A stretch of DNA of 60,000 nt. It comes from Symsagittifera roscoffensis. Its lineage: Eukaryota > Xenacoelomorpha > Acoela > Convolutidae. Made by a program: the position numbers and the translations under genes. Shown piece by piece: positions 55,001 to 60,000 of this stretch. The DNA is taken from positions 50,205,346-50,265,345 of the forward strand of contig NC_087064.1 of NCBI RefSeq assembly GCF_963678635.1, in the 5' to 3' direction. The notes beneath the pieces are model-generated. The model saw only the letters and a program-made list of their open reading frames with translations. It searched no databases and was not told the DNA's origin. Position 1 is the stretch's first letter. Each line of letters starts with the position of its first letter.

Positions 55001-55631
55001 CAGGTTTTATTAAATAGAAAAAACTGATTATTTCGGCACTGAAATTTCTTTTTGCTGAAAAAAAAAAAGATTTTATTTTTAAAGAATCGATTATTTTTCG
55101 CAAAATGGCTGAAGATAAATCGATTCTATACTTACGGTAGTCTGTAGATTTCCTGCATCTAATTGATTTTATCCATTTTTGTCATTTTCTCAATCACGAA
55201 TTTCCGAAGTGAATAGAGATTGTTAACTTTTTTTATGCTAATAATCAAACTGATTTTTTGAGGTCAAAAAATGCACTTGAAGACCCAAACATGTCAAACT
55301 AGCCTTACAAGGCGAATCTTTTGAAGAATGAAGCTGCAAATCTCGACTTTTTTCTCACTATAAGAATACAGTGTCCCCAAAAACTCTACTACTGGGGCGG
55401 TTGAAATCAGTGATCGGTACTCAAAATTAAGAGAAATTGACCTCTTCTTCAACTTACGACAAGGATCGTGTTTTTGGGAGCAGTTGATTTGTTGACCTTC
55501 CATATTCAGACACCATATTATGTCGTTGTTTTCTTCAGATGGAATACAAGTATCGTATTTCTTGAAAATGTATGTGAAAGGAAACACACAGACGCTCGAC
55601 AAATCGTCACTCGGACAGAAACCACATTGAT
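19131..55631 (-). CDS. Multi-exon FN2/FN3 transmembrane receptor-like gene (overall span)
   Basis: Sixteen exons on the minus strand, listed separately. Domain order: FN2; FN3 x5; two membrane-proximal cysteine-containing segments; transmembrane helix; ~45-residue cytoplasmic tail with tyrosines. All introns proposed are GT-AG. Exon lengths and phases agree at every junction except after 48151-48505. Most FN3 borders are phase 1, as usual for shuffled extracellular modules. The signal peptide and any exons 5' of 55631 were not found, so the gene is incomplete at its start. FN2 and FN3 modules bind matrix ligands; this is likely an adhesion or recognition receptor, but the exact family is not recognised. 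Introns hold most of the mobile DNA between 19.7 and 55 kb. Confidence 0.75.
19620..19667 (-). CDS. FN2/FN3 receptor, penultimate exon (cytoplasmic tail)
   Basis: A 48 bp exon between a TTTTCAG acceptor and a perfect GTAAGT donor. In phase 2 it encodes REEDTAPTEYTQNVA. The phase matches the donor at 33432 on one side and the last exon on the other. Its assignment to the receptor rests on phase and on the expected charged tail after the membrane helix. Confidence 0.55.
20636..21342 (-). pseudogene. Element A integrase remnant
   Basis: The piece at 21127-21342 carries the HHCC module (IHSFHHEEASMFDAARIIW, then CPECKSAGK). The piece at 20636-20944 carries the end of the DDE core (DRGSSFSSKSIKELYN, HRATGCVERTKGSIKN), with the final Glu in GCVER. 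The two are separated by stops and a region without a clean frame. Not functional. Confidence 0.75.
23336..24540 (-). repeat. Tandem amplification of gag zinc-knuckle segment in element A
   Basis: Three diverged copies of a segment with one CCHC knuckle, anchored by CTCGGCACGTTGTTTCG on the plus strand at ~23433, ~23888 and ~24409. Copy 1 has an intact CIYCKKTEHSETTC; copy 2 is frameshifted inside the knuckle; copy 3 is degraded. A flanking word, CATTCGTGTGATTGCGCC, recurs at 23739 and 24257 (518 bp apart). Confidence 0.75.
24559..25090 (-). pseudogene. Element A gag N-terminal remnant
   Basis: One open piece (24559-24792) includes MAYKEAQTELCSS and ISSRWGEKYDN. The part near 24940-25090 matches the gag piece of element B in the EHWI and F-W-G-I-I-A-K positions, out of frame. 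No intact start. Confidence 0.5.
25119..25715 (+). pseudogene. 3' end of a non-LTR retrotransposon (LINE) with TAC tail
   Basis: One frame, with in-frame stops, gives the usual C-terminal RT signature of CR1/RTE-like LINEs: LITYYSQAWSP, FERVQVMATKWIL, YKGRLVKLKLLPL and a late CTWRIICKCIHC cysteine motif. It ends in (TAC)n at about 25698-25715, the kind of short tandem tail made by target-primed reverse transcription. Stops near 25384, 25448 and 25630 show decay. Opposite in orientation to elements A and B; 5'-truncated, as such copies usually are. Confidence 0.75.
25716..27208. other. Intron sequence, no gene recognised
   Basis: AT-rich, with no open frame or repeat that could be named. Part of the large intron between the receptor exons at 33432 and 19667. 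Confidence 0.4.
27209..27430 (-). repeat. Element B LTR, 3' side
   Basis: Direct repeat of 31348-31567. Shared blocks include CTTCAACTGTTTTAGCT, ATATCAGCTGG, CAATCCAGAATCG and CCAATAAACAAACTCAA. Roughly four in five bases match by eye; the ends are fuzzy. Confidence 0.85.
27926..28561 (-). pseudogene. Element B Pol C-terminal basic region
   Basis: 211 open codons, very basic and Ser/Lys/Arg-rich, after the integrase remnant. VMLENGSVIRKSGVAEKF and YRPREVPEV fit the integrase C-terminal domain of this group. The counterpart in element A is at 20341-20619. No start of its own. Confidence 0.5.
28666..28845 (-). pseudogene. Element B integrase with internal deletion
   Basis: A 59-codon frame joins the HH part of the zinc module (LSRIHSFHHGRANKF) directly to sequence that in element A lies after the catalytic Glu (HGNLKSTVERTLSALKF). 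The CC half of the zinc module and the whole DDE core are missing. Compare element A at 21127-21342 and 20636-20944. Confidence 0.7.
29122..29774 (-). pseudogene. Element B RNase H
   Basis: KDIRIVCDASHNGLGAVLEQ (catalytic Asp), WQPISFASRFLN, DKYSTNELKMLAALW (catalytic Glu) and LTAHKALLTL (the usual TDHKAL, with the Asp changed), then ADYLTRHPVG in a second piece. A shift separates the pieces. The changed Asp and broken frame mean it is inactive. Confidence 0.8.
30033..30458 (-). pseudogene. Element B reverse transcriptase fragment
   Basis: VKIALESRQLNKQVHKNKFQ, then a palm segment ending in GFHGLTTMPAEIQRVMD and AHAFIYDILLTS. The last is the YxDD box; here the first aspartate is replaced by Tyr (FIYD), so polymerase activity is lost. 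Element A has a related fragment near 22920-23040. Confidence 0.8.
31050..31270 (-). pseudogene. Element B gag N-terminal fragment
   Basis: About 67 open codons including LWEHWILRFTCGVIAK and LPADVERKNRLEVDQ, matching the gag remnant of element A by motif. No zinc knuckle follows in frame. Confidence 0.5.
31348..31567 (-). repeat. Element B LTR, 5' side
   Basis: Partner of 27209-27430. On the minus strand, just inside it, TGGCGCAGGATAAGG (31323-31337) has the TGG start of a tRNA primer-binding site. This is a weak candidate only. Confidence 0.85.
31568..32447. other. Intron sequence with a dispersed repeat copy
   Basis: No exon seen. At about 32243-32400 is a copy of a ~150 bp dispersed repeat also present at 54738-54880. 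Both share TACTGCTCCATAGA, TCGGAACATTCAGGGCTTC and GAGCAGTCTT. Confidence 0.6.
32448..32945. repeat. ~181 bp tandem repeat, 2.8 copies
   Basis: Units start at ATCCCCATACAAT (32448), ATCCCTACACAAT (32628) and ATCCCCATACAAT (32811). All contain CTGCAGTCAATCCCATTC or AGAAATTTTAGTCATCATTTG. The third copy is truncated. Satellite-like, within the large intron. Confidence 0.85.
32946..33431. other. Intron sequence, nothing recognised
   Basis: AT-rich; no exon, repeat or RNA gene supported. Confidence 0.4.
33432..33594 (-). CDS. FN2/FN3 receptor, transmembrane exon
   Basis: Acceptor TTTTATAG, phase 1. Encodes DQSQVVVGDAATKDAG, then a hydrophobic helix of ~24 residues (FKLLFIATAAILALYIVV and on) and the stop-transfer RMKRQ. 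The exon ends in phase 2 at a strong GTAAGA donor. If the donor is ignored, the frame meets TAA at 33428, giving a nine-residue tail. The phase fit to 19667 favours splicing. Confidence 0.8.
33812..34013 (-). CDS. FN2/FN3 receptor, membrane-proximal exon
   Basis: Acceptor AATTTAG, donor GTAAAA, phases 0 to 1. Encodes QDPGGIRYSLFDTGIFW, CPNAEATCAFWVNNL and YLMEMEIYLYNDKLPF. Two cysteines; beta-rich, and perhaps the second half of an Ig-like or FN3-like module with the previous exon. Confidence 0.75.
34374..34483 (-). CDS. FN2/FN3 receptor, membrane-proximal exon
   Basis: Acceptor ATTCGCAG, donor GTTAGT, phases 1 to 0. Encodes KGFDIELQSRCEETSCELKL and KLPKRSEFHFKYT. Two close cysteines. No family assigned. 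Confidence 0.75.
34925..35057 (-). CDS. FN2/FN3 receptor, membrane-proximal exon
   Basis: Acceptor TTTTAG, donor GTAAAA, phases 0 to 1. Encodes QESGIACFNFNSNHNHGS, IEFYTSASTE and VEFDYHLDN. Continues the segment started by the exon at 38175-38326. Confidence 0.75.
35100..35365. repeat. Foldback of TTACGAATTGTCGC units
   Basis: The left arm repeats GCGACAATTCGTAACA-like units three to four times. The right arm carries the inverse, TGTTACGAATTGTCGC, four times. A ~100 bp GC-richer middle separates them. Unit period is ~18 bp. It lies in the intron just 5' of a receptor exon. Confidence 0.8.
35921..36577. mobile_element. Foldback element with ~280 bp arms
   Basis: Arms 35921-36200 and 36301-36577 are near-perfect inverse copies (GTCAGTGGAATGCAGAGGC against GCCTCTGCATTCCACTGAC; GTTTTCTGTTCGGCAACT against its inverse). 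The loop is ~100 bp. No coding frame. The transcript would form one long hairpin. Confidence 0.85.
36870..37658. mobile_element. MITE with CCCGYACTGACAAAA ends
   Basis: The left end CCCGTACTGACAAAA and the right end, inverse, CCCGCACTGACAAAAA match, followed by GATTTAAATTGA-rich subterminal repeats on both sides. ~790 bp, non-coding. Confidence 0.7.
38175..38326 (-). CDS. FN2/FN3 receptor exon after the FN3 block
   Basis: Acceptor CTATTTCAG, donor GTTAAA, phases 1 to 0. Encodes HSDTSKPEVFFQNASLMC, VMWNFDKSLTNYNRVV and IKLQVRESDVEPQ. It contains an N-glycosylation motif (NAS). Domain not recognised. Confidence 0.75.
38666..38862. mobile_element. Small MITE, 197 bp
   Basis: Ends TGCAAAAAGTTCGGAC and, inverse, AGCAAAAAGTTCGGAC. 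Subterminal TTAAAAAGAGCAA is also inverted, and TTTTGCATGCAAA palindromes lie inside. Confidence 0.8.
39178..39528. mobile_element. Nested MITE with TAAAAAGACGCTGTTTTGGC ends
   Basis: ~350 bp with perfect inverted ends. Internal GCGCRCTCCCCCTCRAA is also present in inverse near 39440 and as a stray copy near 33648, so the family has other copies. Confidence 0.8.
39705..39795. repeat. TATATC/TATATT microsatellite
   Basis: Imperfect ATCTAT and TTTATA tandem units within the inverted-repeat element. Low complexity. Confidence 0.8.
39955..40135. repeat. Poly-C / poly-G foldback
   Basis: Runs of 12-18 C, then G, then C, separated by ~50 bp. Able to form hairpins and G-quadruplexes. Similar to 53508-53930. 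Homopolymer lengths may be inexact in the assembly. Confidence 0.7.
40290..40535. mobile_element. AT-rich MITE, solo copy
   Basis: Homologous in inverse to 53158-53395. Shared words include TTGTCAGTGTCC, ATCATGGAT, TTTTGTTGCCTCGAAAA and the end GGAACTCCAATGCG. The end resembles the arms flanking the large retroelement. Confidence 0.75.
41346..41666 (-). CDS. FN2/FN3 receptor, FN3 module 5 (single exon)
   Basis: Acceptor TTTTCAG, donor GTGAGT, phases 1 to 1. A whole FN3 module in one exon: PLPPSEVIVTETPG, EGFFSHYEITALMKSP, then the FN3 F-strand LKFGTEYQINVWSVTENG. A longer insert lies between strands C' and E. Confidence 0.85.
41853..41980 (-). CDS. FN2/FN3 receptor, FN3 module 4, second half
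   Basis: Acceptor TTCTTTAG, phase 2 to 1, donor GTTGGT. Encodes YLRFVASDLEPGHEYTFQI and WTVADEAGAAKS, the E, F and G strands with the L-x-P-G-x-x-Y signature. Confidence 0.85.
42159..42303 (-). CDS. FN2/FN3 receptor, FN3 module 4, first half
   Basis: Acceptor CTTTCAG, donor GTAAGC, phases 1 to 2. Encodes VPNAVVDFVVYFYDSN and TIKLSWRPPTVGFFRAFVL, the A to C strands with the conserved Trp of FN3. Confidence 0.85.
42746..42967 (-). CDS. FN2/FN3 receptor, FN3 module 3, second half
   Basis: Acceptor GATTACAG, donor GTTCCA, phases 1 to 1. Encodes ITLVISLELKETNRS, CESDSCVDLSDFSFE and LKPGAEYQFTVYGSTG, an FN3 F-strand. Two extra cysteines five residues apart. Confidence 0.8.
43353..43508 (-). CDS. 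FN2/FN3 receptor, FN3 module 3, first half
   Basis: Acceptor TTTTCAG, phase 1. Encodes VPNQMKQDDNQLRILLD, LVLRGIITKNTTATTLN and VIPETEVFVG. The donor is taken as GTTCGT, which keeps phase 1; GTAAAT four bases later would give phase 2 and not fit the next exon. Confidence 0.7.
44748..45395. repeat. Long repeat containing MITE copy 1
   Basis: Direct copy of 46530-47177. The inner element 44839-45352 has inverted ends ACTGTGCGACATTGGAAACGC and is bordered by TA, in the style of Tc1/mariner-derived MITEs. Homology extends ~90 bp to the left and ~45 bp to the right of the inner ends. Confidence 0.8.
46085..46470. repeat. Direct repeat block, copy 1
   Basis: Shares CATCAAGTGTATGAAG-like, ATGGAAATTGTATG, GATGGCGACACAAAA and CATAACGTAGTCCTGGGTA with 47175-47560, ~1090 bp away. 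Palindromic CATACAATTTCCATATATGG lies inside. Confidence 0.75.
46530..47177. repeat. Long repeat containing MITE copy 2
   Basis: Second copy of the 44748-45395 repeat in the same orientation, inner element 46619-47131. Numerous substitutions between copies. Confidence 0.8.
47175..47560. repeat. Direct repeat block, copy 2
   Basis: Partner of 46085-46470. Together with the MITE copies it gives an order of MITE, block, MITE, block across 44.7-47.6 kb, suggesting a segmental duplication. Confidence 0.75.
48151..48505 (-). CDS. FN2/FN3 receptor, FN3 module 2 (single exon, donor-side duplication)
   Basis: Acceptor TTGCTTAG, donor GTATGC. Encodes DEDRNAFAYNATSSSTTVSW, IEISIQVTLLVEAMFTP and LSSGLTHFVKVQGLNMNG. 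Length is 355 bp, so phase 1 enters and phase 2 leaves. The last 32 bases are two copies of a 16-mer (48151-48166 and 48167-48182). Without the extra copy the exon would be 339 bp and phase-neutral like its neighbours. As spliced here, the next exon is read out of frame and stops within a few codons. Confidence 0.8.
48568..48675 (-). CDS. FN2/FN3 receptor, FN3 module 1, second half
   Basis: Acceptor TTTTGCAG, donor GTTTGT, phases 1 to 1. Encodes IQITKEIVDGQTYLLEIEIE and YGRVSGNETITFQA, with the D-G-x-x-Y form of the FN3 E-F turn. Confidence 0.8.
48885..49031 (-). CDS. FN2/FN3 receptor, FN3 module 1, first half
   Basis: Acceptor TTTTAG, donor GTATCA, phases 1 to 1. Encodes PRLPAFTDLSIQTISSGV, IGLSWEVDSQYYTGFSVYI and NGILYSTTKAQ, the A-C' strands with the FN3 Trp. 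Confidence 0.8.
49435..52088. repeat. (ATGT)n microsatellite, about 2.65 kb
   Basis: About 660 tetranucleotide units with almost no interruption: one A substitution near 50535 and several GCATG variants at 52031-52057. The many long frames across it are artefacts of a period-4 repeat. Confidence 0.98.
52195..52849. repeat. ~310 bp-arm palindrome of TTAAGGTAAA words
   Basis: Arms mirror each other around ~52520: for example CACCTTAAAAGTTAAGGTGTA near 52320 and its inverse near 52700, and GTAGGTAATTTAACTAC near 52410 and its inverse near 52610. The transcript would form a long hairpin. Confidence 0.85.
53050..53155. repeat. Degenerate TACAGATTATCT tandem repeat
   Basis: About nine units of ~11 bp. 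Related scattered units occur at 54890-55010. Confidence 0.7.
53158..53395. mobile_element. AT-rich MITE, solo copy, inverse of 40290-40535
   Basis: Starts CGCATTGGAGTTCC and shares the same internal words as the 40.3 kb copy in inverse orientation. Confidence 0.75.
53508..53930. mobile_element. GC-tract inverted-repeat element
   Basis: The left CCTCCAATGTTTGCCCC ... TTTTTACCCTTACA and the right TGTAAGGGTTAAAAGGG ... CAAATGTTAGG are inverse. The middle has C13, (CA)n and several runs of 9-15 G with GGTGCGGG words. Related to the tract at 39955-40135. Confidence 0.65.
54738..54880. repeat. Dispersed repeat, second copy
   Basis: Direct copy of 32243-32400 sharing ACTGCTCCATAGA, ATCGGAACATTCAGGGCTTC and GAGCAGTCTT. 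Both follow a T-rich stretch. Confidence 0.7.
55458..55631 (-). CDS. FN2/FN3 receptor, fibronectin type II exon
   Basis: Acceptor TTGATTCAG, donor GTAAGT, phases 1 to 1, 174 bp. Encodes QCGFCPSDDLSSVCVFPFTY, KYDTCIPSEENNDIIWCL and CSQKHDPC. This is the FN2 pattern C-x-FPF-x-Y ... Y-x-x-C ... W-C ... C, with two extra cysteines before it. FN2 modules bind collagen or glycans in known proteins. Any exons further 5' were not found. Confidence 0.85.
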
Positions 55632-55639
55632 CTGAATCA

Positions 55640-57300
55640 AAAAGTTTTCTTGTTTTAGTATTATGTTTTTTTTTGTGTTTAATTTGTTTTTTAATTGTGC
55701 AAAAGTAACTAAAGCAAGAACTGGATCTAGGGTTTGAGTAAATGATGGAAAAGGGACGGCCATTCCAAATTATTATAGAAAATTTGATCAGCGTTTTTGA
55801 TGTGCCGGTCAAATTTAATTACAATCTGGAAAAACGTTTACAAAATTTTGACCAAAAAATACCTTTGCATTAATAATTTGGCAAAATTAGCGAGGCAAAA
55901 AGTAAACCATAGTAAAACTTACTTCAGATGAAAGGGCACATCTTCAACTGATAAAAGTTGTCAAATGCTCTTTTTCGTCACCCTTTACTAAATTTCGAGT
56001 TGTTTTTTCAAGTTTTCAGTAATTTAGGTAAAACTCTTGTTACTATAATATTTTGTAACGTTGTTGTTCCGGCCATTATCAATGAGGAGGAGCTTTGTCT
56101 TTGGGTATGAATTTTTTTCTTTTTTGTTTTACATAGAGTACCAAAAATTGTCATCGGAATGAGTCGAGTGATACTGATACATCATTGTGAAACCTTTTCA
56201 TCCGTGATTCGAACACTTGAAACACTACACTCAATGAAAAAATGACTTTTAAAAACTCTCAGAATCGAAAAAATTTTACAGCGAATGAACTTATCCAGCA
56301 GGCATATTTTGTTTTTCAACCAAAATCAGTAAACATAACAATCATTGGAATGTGTCAAATGATACGTCATGTTAAATTTTTTTCAGTGGCGATTCAAACA
56401 AAAGTTTATATTTTCCGCAAAGTTTTTTTCTGTTGAGAAAACATTTTAAAATTTTTGAGTTGCAGTCTAATTTTGAGGGGGTAGAGCAAACGAGAAGGTC
56501 TGGTGAAAAGCTTAGCTTTACTCCAGGAAAAATATTTTTGAAGCTTCCATGATAAAATGAAGACTTTAATAAATCATACTGCAAAATATAACAAAAATTG
56601 TTTCCTTTTTTTCACTTTTGTTGTTCATCTATTTTTCAATAACAGCTATTGTCGATTATGCCTAATTCATTAACCGTCTACGTGTTTGATTAGTTTTATC
56701 ATCATAACAAAAAATACGATTTTTTATGGGCCAGATCATTTTGTGATGCTTGAAAAGAAAGCGGCTAACTTTATTCAAATATAATAATTTTCAAGTCTGG
56801 CGTTGATAATTGTACGCTTACATGCTCTAAATGTCAGCAAAATTTTTTTAGATTAATTTCAAAAGGTTACGTTAGTTTCTCTTTTTAGATAGTCAGCTAT
56901 CATATCAGAAACATGGGCAGACAATAAATGTTTTCATATATACAGGTTCAGGTAAACTTGAAAATCAGATTAAATTGTGAGTTATGACCGAGGTGGTTAA
57001 CTCATAGAGTAATTTCGGATAGGGTACACCGTCTGCTCGTCACGCTATCTTATTTTCGGCCGGATAGATTCGTGCAACTTCTTAGTCTAATACCGATCCT
57101 AATCTTACTCTTATACTATCTAGTCTCAGGTTGTTTAACTAGTCTCTGCTAGGCTCAATAGATCTAGGGTATACTGGTTTATTGCGGCTGCTGAAGTTCC
57201 TTTGGAGAGGCAACTAAATTCTAAGTTGAATTCAAATCTCTCTGGTGCTGAAATTACAAGTAATTTCAGCACTTACAAATAAGTGGGTCGTTAGTTAGAT
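55640..57300. other. No gene recognised
   Basis: AT-rich. A GTAAGT donor lies near 55915 on the minus strand, but no exon of fitting phase could be closed. The signal-peptide exon of the receptor may lie here or beyond the window. Confidence 0.35.
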
Positions 57301-57440
57301 GGATCATGATTGGTTAATATTAAATACTTTACAGTGGTAAAATATCTAATTTATCCAATCATAATATGTAGTTTAGATCAGGTTCCACCCATCCGGGTTT
57401 TACAGAGTTTTTTTAGAATAGTCTTTCTGCAATTCAAAGG

Positions 57441-57916
57441 ATGGATGATGGACGTTGGGATTTGGCGAACATCATATTTCTTCTGGGTTCTCTTGTTAGA
57501 GAAGTTCCAGGTTCAATCGCTGTGTCTTCTCATGACAACGACTGGGTTTTCGCAACAAACTCAAATCTGATTTCAGAATGGTTGGCTATGACAGGTTTTT
57601 CTGTTCCATGTTGAGAACTTCTTTTGGGTTGACCTTGTCTGGGAATGGCGTGGAGATTGTGCGTGGAGGGGTTGCCTGGTTACTCGGATCTGTACGTATA
57701 CTTGAACATCGAGGTGGTCATTGTTCTAGTTCAATGAAGTCCTTTTCTGCGAAGTCAAGTCGTACTCTAAATCCTTTGAGTTGTGATTGTGGGCGGCATA
57801 TTGATTGTGGTTGGCCATTCTTTTTTGAGTGTAGTGGGTTCATTTTGTCTTTGGATGTTCGTCTTTGGTGTTGTATGCTGATCTATATACTGCAAGGTGT
57901 AATTTACATTTTATAA
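57441..57916 (+). other. Two short overlapping plus-strand ORFs, unidentified
   Basis: An ORF at 57441-57614 (MDDGRWDLANIIFLLGSLV...) is followed in another frame by one from an ATG at 57608 to 57916 (MLRTSFGLTLSGNGVEIV...), overlapping by seven bases. Base composition is less AT-rich than the surroundings. A GTTTTT donor-like site near 57595 could mark an exon end. They may be a decayed gene or mobile element; no domain recognised. Confidence 0.3.
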
Positions 57917-58035
57917 AATTTTTATTAGTTTGGTGTTTTAATTATGATTTTGGTTAGTTGTTTTCATAAAAGCTTTTTGTTTTAGTTCGGGTATTTTGAA
58001 GAGTTACTCACCCTTGAGTACCTCTTATTAAAAAT

Positions 58036-58140
58036 AGAAGTGTGGTCACAAAGCGTGGATGTAGCGCGGTGGGTTAGGCTGGCTATAGAGCATGCTCAGG
58101 ACGTCCTCTCTGGTGGGTTAGGCCAGGAGTGGGAGTATGA
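58036..58140 (+). repeat. Possible tRNA-derived SINE head
   Basis: TAGCGCGGTGGGTTAGGC resembles a pol III A box with its flank, followed ~45 bp later by a second GGTGGGTTAGGCC. It is GC-rich in an AT-rich region. B-box match is poor and no second copy was found, so this is weak. Confidence 0.3.
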
Positions 58141-58144
58141 TTTC

Positions 58145-58978
58145 GTGCGGTTTCTGTGAGAGGTCCTGTTATGTGATAACGTTTTATGTTGGGTTTATTG
58201 TGGTTTTTCTTATGTTTCGTTGGTTGTGTCCTTTTTTCAAAAATCAAATTGTTTTTGGTATGGGTTTGTCTTTCGACTTTTTTGTGTTTTATTATTTCTT
58301 TCTTAGACTTTATAATAGTCTTCAAAAGAATAAATTATCCAGTTTTAAACTGGGTTAATCCGGTTTGGGTACCGTTGGTTTCCTTTTCTTAGTCATGCTG
58401 TTATTCTATGTGTTGTGGTGTTTAGTAAGCTGCATTGGTTAGTTTTGTTTAGTATATAATTCCTTTCCAACCGGGTTAAAGGAAAGATTGAAACTTGTTA
58501 TCGTGTGTTAGAGTTGTTGAGTGTGAAAGCTTGAAACTAAAATTCATTATTTAAACAATTCTTCCTGGGCGAGCTGTGCGAGTTTGGATAGAATTCTTGT
58601 GCGAGTGAATGGAAATATCAAAAGGTTAGTACTGCATTTTCGTCTTATCAATTTACTACATAGAATTTCAATTTTACTGCTATTTTGGGGACAAATTAAG
58701 TTACAAATTTTCATCATTATTAGAATTACTGCTTTTAGGGAAATAATTTATAAATTAATTTACTACATTTGTATGAAATTTATTTAATTTAGCTGGTGCA
58801 AAAGGTTATTAGAGTTTTGAACAATTTGAAGAAGTTTTCTATTTTTTATTTTTCTTTTGTGTATTTAGCAGATGATCGTGAGATGAAGACTAAAAATCTA
58901 AATGAGACATGGATAAGAATGGTTAGTTTTTTAATTCGAATTTATTAGTTAAGAATATGTATAAATTATACTTACCTG
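58145..58978. other. T/G-skewed stretch, no gene recognised
   Basis: The plus strand is rich in T and G and poor in C, like the ORF that follows. Possibly part of the same unit as the 58979-59992 frame. Confidence 0.35.
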
Positions 58979-59992
58979 TTAGTCGTCGGGGAAAAAACCG
59001 TGGGGGAAGATGTCGTGTATTATGTCGGAGCTAGTTAGTAATTTTGCTAGTATGCGAATGATGTTTTTAGTTTGAAGCAGTGGCCAAAGCAATTGAAGTG
59101 CTTTAATGGTTTTTAGTTCTTCAGTGCCAACTGCAAAATCATAAGGTGTGTTTTGGATGAGATTATATAATTTGTGATTGTATTTAGTGTTGTGGATGAA
59201 TTCTAATATTGGGATTTCTATAGGTTGAACAAATTCATGTGGGATAAGGAAGGGTCTGGATTCTTCTGCGTTGAAGGTCTTTGTGATGGGACAAAAAATA
59301 TACATTTGGGTTATGGGATCATAATTGCGAAGAATACCGTGAAGGTTAGTATCTTTGATGCAATATGTGAAGTTAAGAAAAAAAAATGGTGAAGTGTACT
59401 TAGAGTTAATAAATTGGAAACGGTGGTGTGGTTGTCTTGATGGAGTGTGTAGATCAAAGTGATTTTGTATGAAGCGATAATATGTATATGTGTGGGTTTG
59501 TTTAGTGCGTAACATAATATCGTGTGAGCAGTGCAAATCTCGTTCATGTGGTGCAAGGAAATGAAAGGTTAGTGAAAATAATTGAAATTTTTCTATAAAA
59601 CTTTCGTAAGCTTGTGTGTCGGTTAGTGCTTCAGAAATGATGTGATCGAATTTGCGATCAAATATATTGAGTGTAAATACATATGGTGTTTTGATGAAGA
59701 ATTTTTCTGTGATTTGTGGGTTAGCGAAACGGTCATCATCTAAAAATTGGTCTTGGTTAGCTCGGATGATGTTGTGATCGTAATATTCTAGCGTATATTC
59801 GTTAGCTCGGGGTGCAGTGTATGTTTTTAGTGACTTTTTATATCCTATATAAGTAAATTGTCTATGTGTTAGTGGCATGGTGAGTCGATATAGCATATCT
59901 TTATTTCTTTCTATATCGATACGAGTGTTAGATAAAGGTAGGCAAAGGGGGTTAGTAAAATGATAATATGATGTCCAATGAAGTGTAGGCAT
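58979..59992 (-). CDS. Unidentified 337-codon ORF at the window edge
   Basis: Open from an ATG at 59992 to a TAG at 58979; the frame stays open to the window edge, so the true start may be further out. Rich in His, Thr, Tyr, Phe, Asn and Ile. No signal peptide or zinc finger. Sections include FTYIGYKKSLKTYTAPRANE, FHFLAPHERDLHCSHDIML, FVQPIEIPILEFIHNTKYNH and the end HDIFPHGFFPDD. I do not recognise a family. A frame of 1 kb in AT-rich DNA without stops is unlikely by chance, and its strong C/A bias is unlike the host exons, which suggests a foreign or mobile unit (inference). Confidence 0.6.
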   Translation of the reverse strand: MPTLHWTSYYHFTNPLCLPLSNTRIDIERNKDMLYRLTMPLTHRQFTYIGYKKSLKTYTAPRANEYTLEYYDHNIIRANQDQFLDDDRFANPQITEKFFIKTPYVFTLNIFDRKFDHIISEALTDTQAYESFIEKFQLFSLTFHFLAPHERDLHCSHDIMLRTKQTHTYTYYRFIQNHFDLHTPSRQPHHRFQFINSKYTSPFFFLNFTYCIKDTNLHGILRNYDPITQMYIFCPITKTFNAEESRPFLIPHEFVQPIEIPILEFIHNTKYNHKLYNLIQNTPYDFAVGTEELKTIKALQLLWPLLQTKNIIRILAKLLTSSDIIHDIFPHGFFPDD

Positions 59993-60000
59993 TAAAACTT

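Noticed and set aside
1-60000. tRNA, rRNA genes or CRISPR arrays
   Set aside because: No cloverleaf with both boxes, no rRNA core and no direct repeat-spacer array was found; the sequence is eukaryotic.

Overview
The window is animal nuclear DNA. It is AT-rich and repeat-dense, with short coding exons bounded by GT-AG introns. One host gene combines fibronectin type II (FN2) and type III (FN3) modules with a membrane anchor, and the FN2 module is known only from Metazoa. The species cannot be named from the sequence. The mix of foldback elements, MITEs, old Ty3/gypsy copies and long microsatellites would suit a marine invertebrate such as a tunicate, but that is a guess.

Layout. (1) 649-18105: a very large minus-strand Ty3/gypsy-type retroelement, apparently sitting inside an AT-rich inverted-repeat element. 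Reading from high to low coordinates it has a ~4 kb non-coding leader, gag with two CCHC knuckles, protease, reverse transcriptase, RNase H, a long spacer with integrase, and then two unexpected modules. The first is a macrodomain-like segment directly after integrase. The second is a separate downstream frame with a coiled coil and an SGNH (GDSL) hydrolase, in the place where env would lie in a retrovirus. The copy is broken by three in-frame TAG codons and about six frame changes, and a 200-N gap hides its 3' end. The leader holds two tandem RNA folds whose stems covary between copies, and about twenty copies of a CGGAGGGT motif.

(2) 18341-18597: the first exon of a secreted trypsin-like protease, close to the edge of that insertion.

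(3) 19131-55631, minus strand: a host gene of at least 16 exons. Codon phases agree across all but one of the proposed junctions. It encodes an extracellular FN2 module, five FN3 modules, two membrane-proximal segments, a transmembrane helix and a tyrosine-containing cytoplasmic tail. Its ~14 kb last large intron holds two decayed Ty3/gypsy copies of one family (about 20.3-25.1 kb, and 27.2-31.6 kb with both LTRs) and a LINE 3' end. Its other introns hold foldbacks, MITEs and a 2.65 kb ATGT microsatellite. The exception is the exon at 48151-48505, where a 16-bp tandem duplication at the splice donor breaks the phase.

(4) 55.6-60 kb: mostly unassigned sequence. It has a short plus-strand ORF pair, a possible SINE head, and an unidentified 337-codon minus-strand ORF at the window edge inside a region of strong strand skew.

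The retroelement with macrodomain and SGNH modules is the best candidate here for something not yet described. The host receptor gene is a good second subject because its exon phases can be checked on paper.
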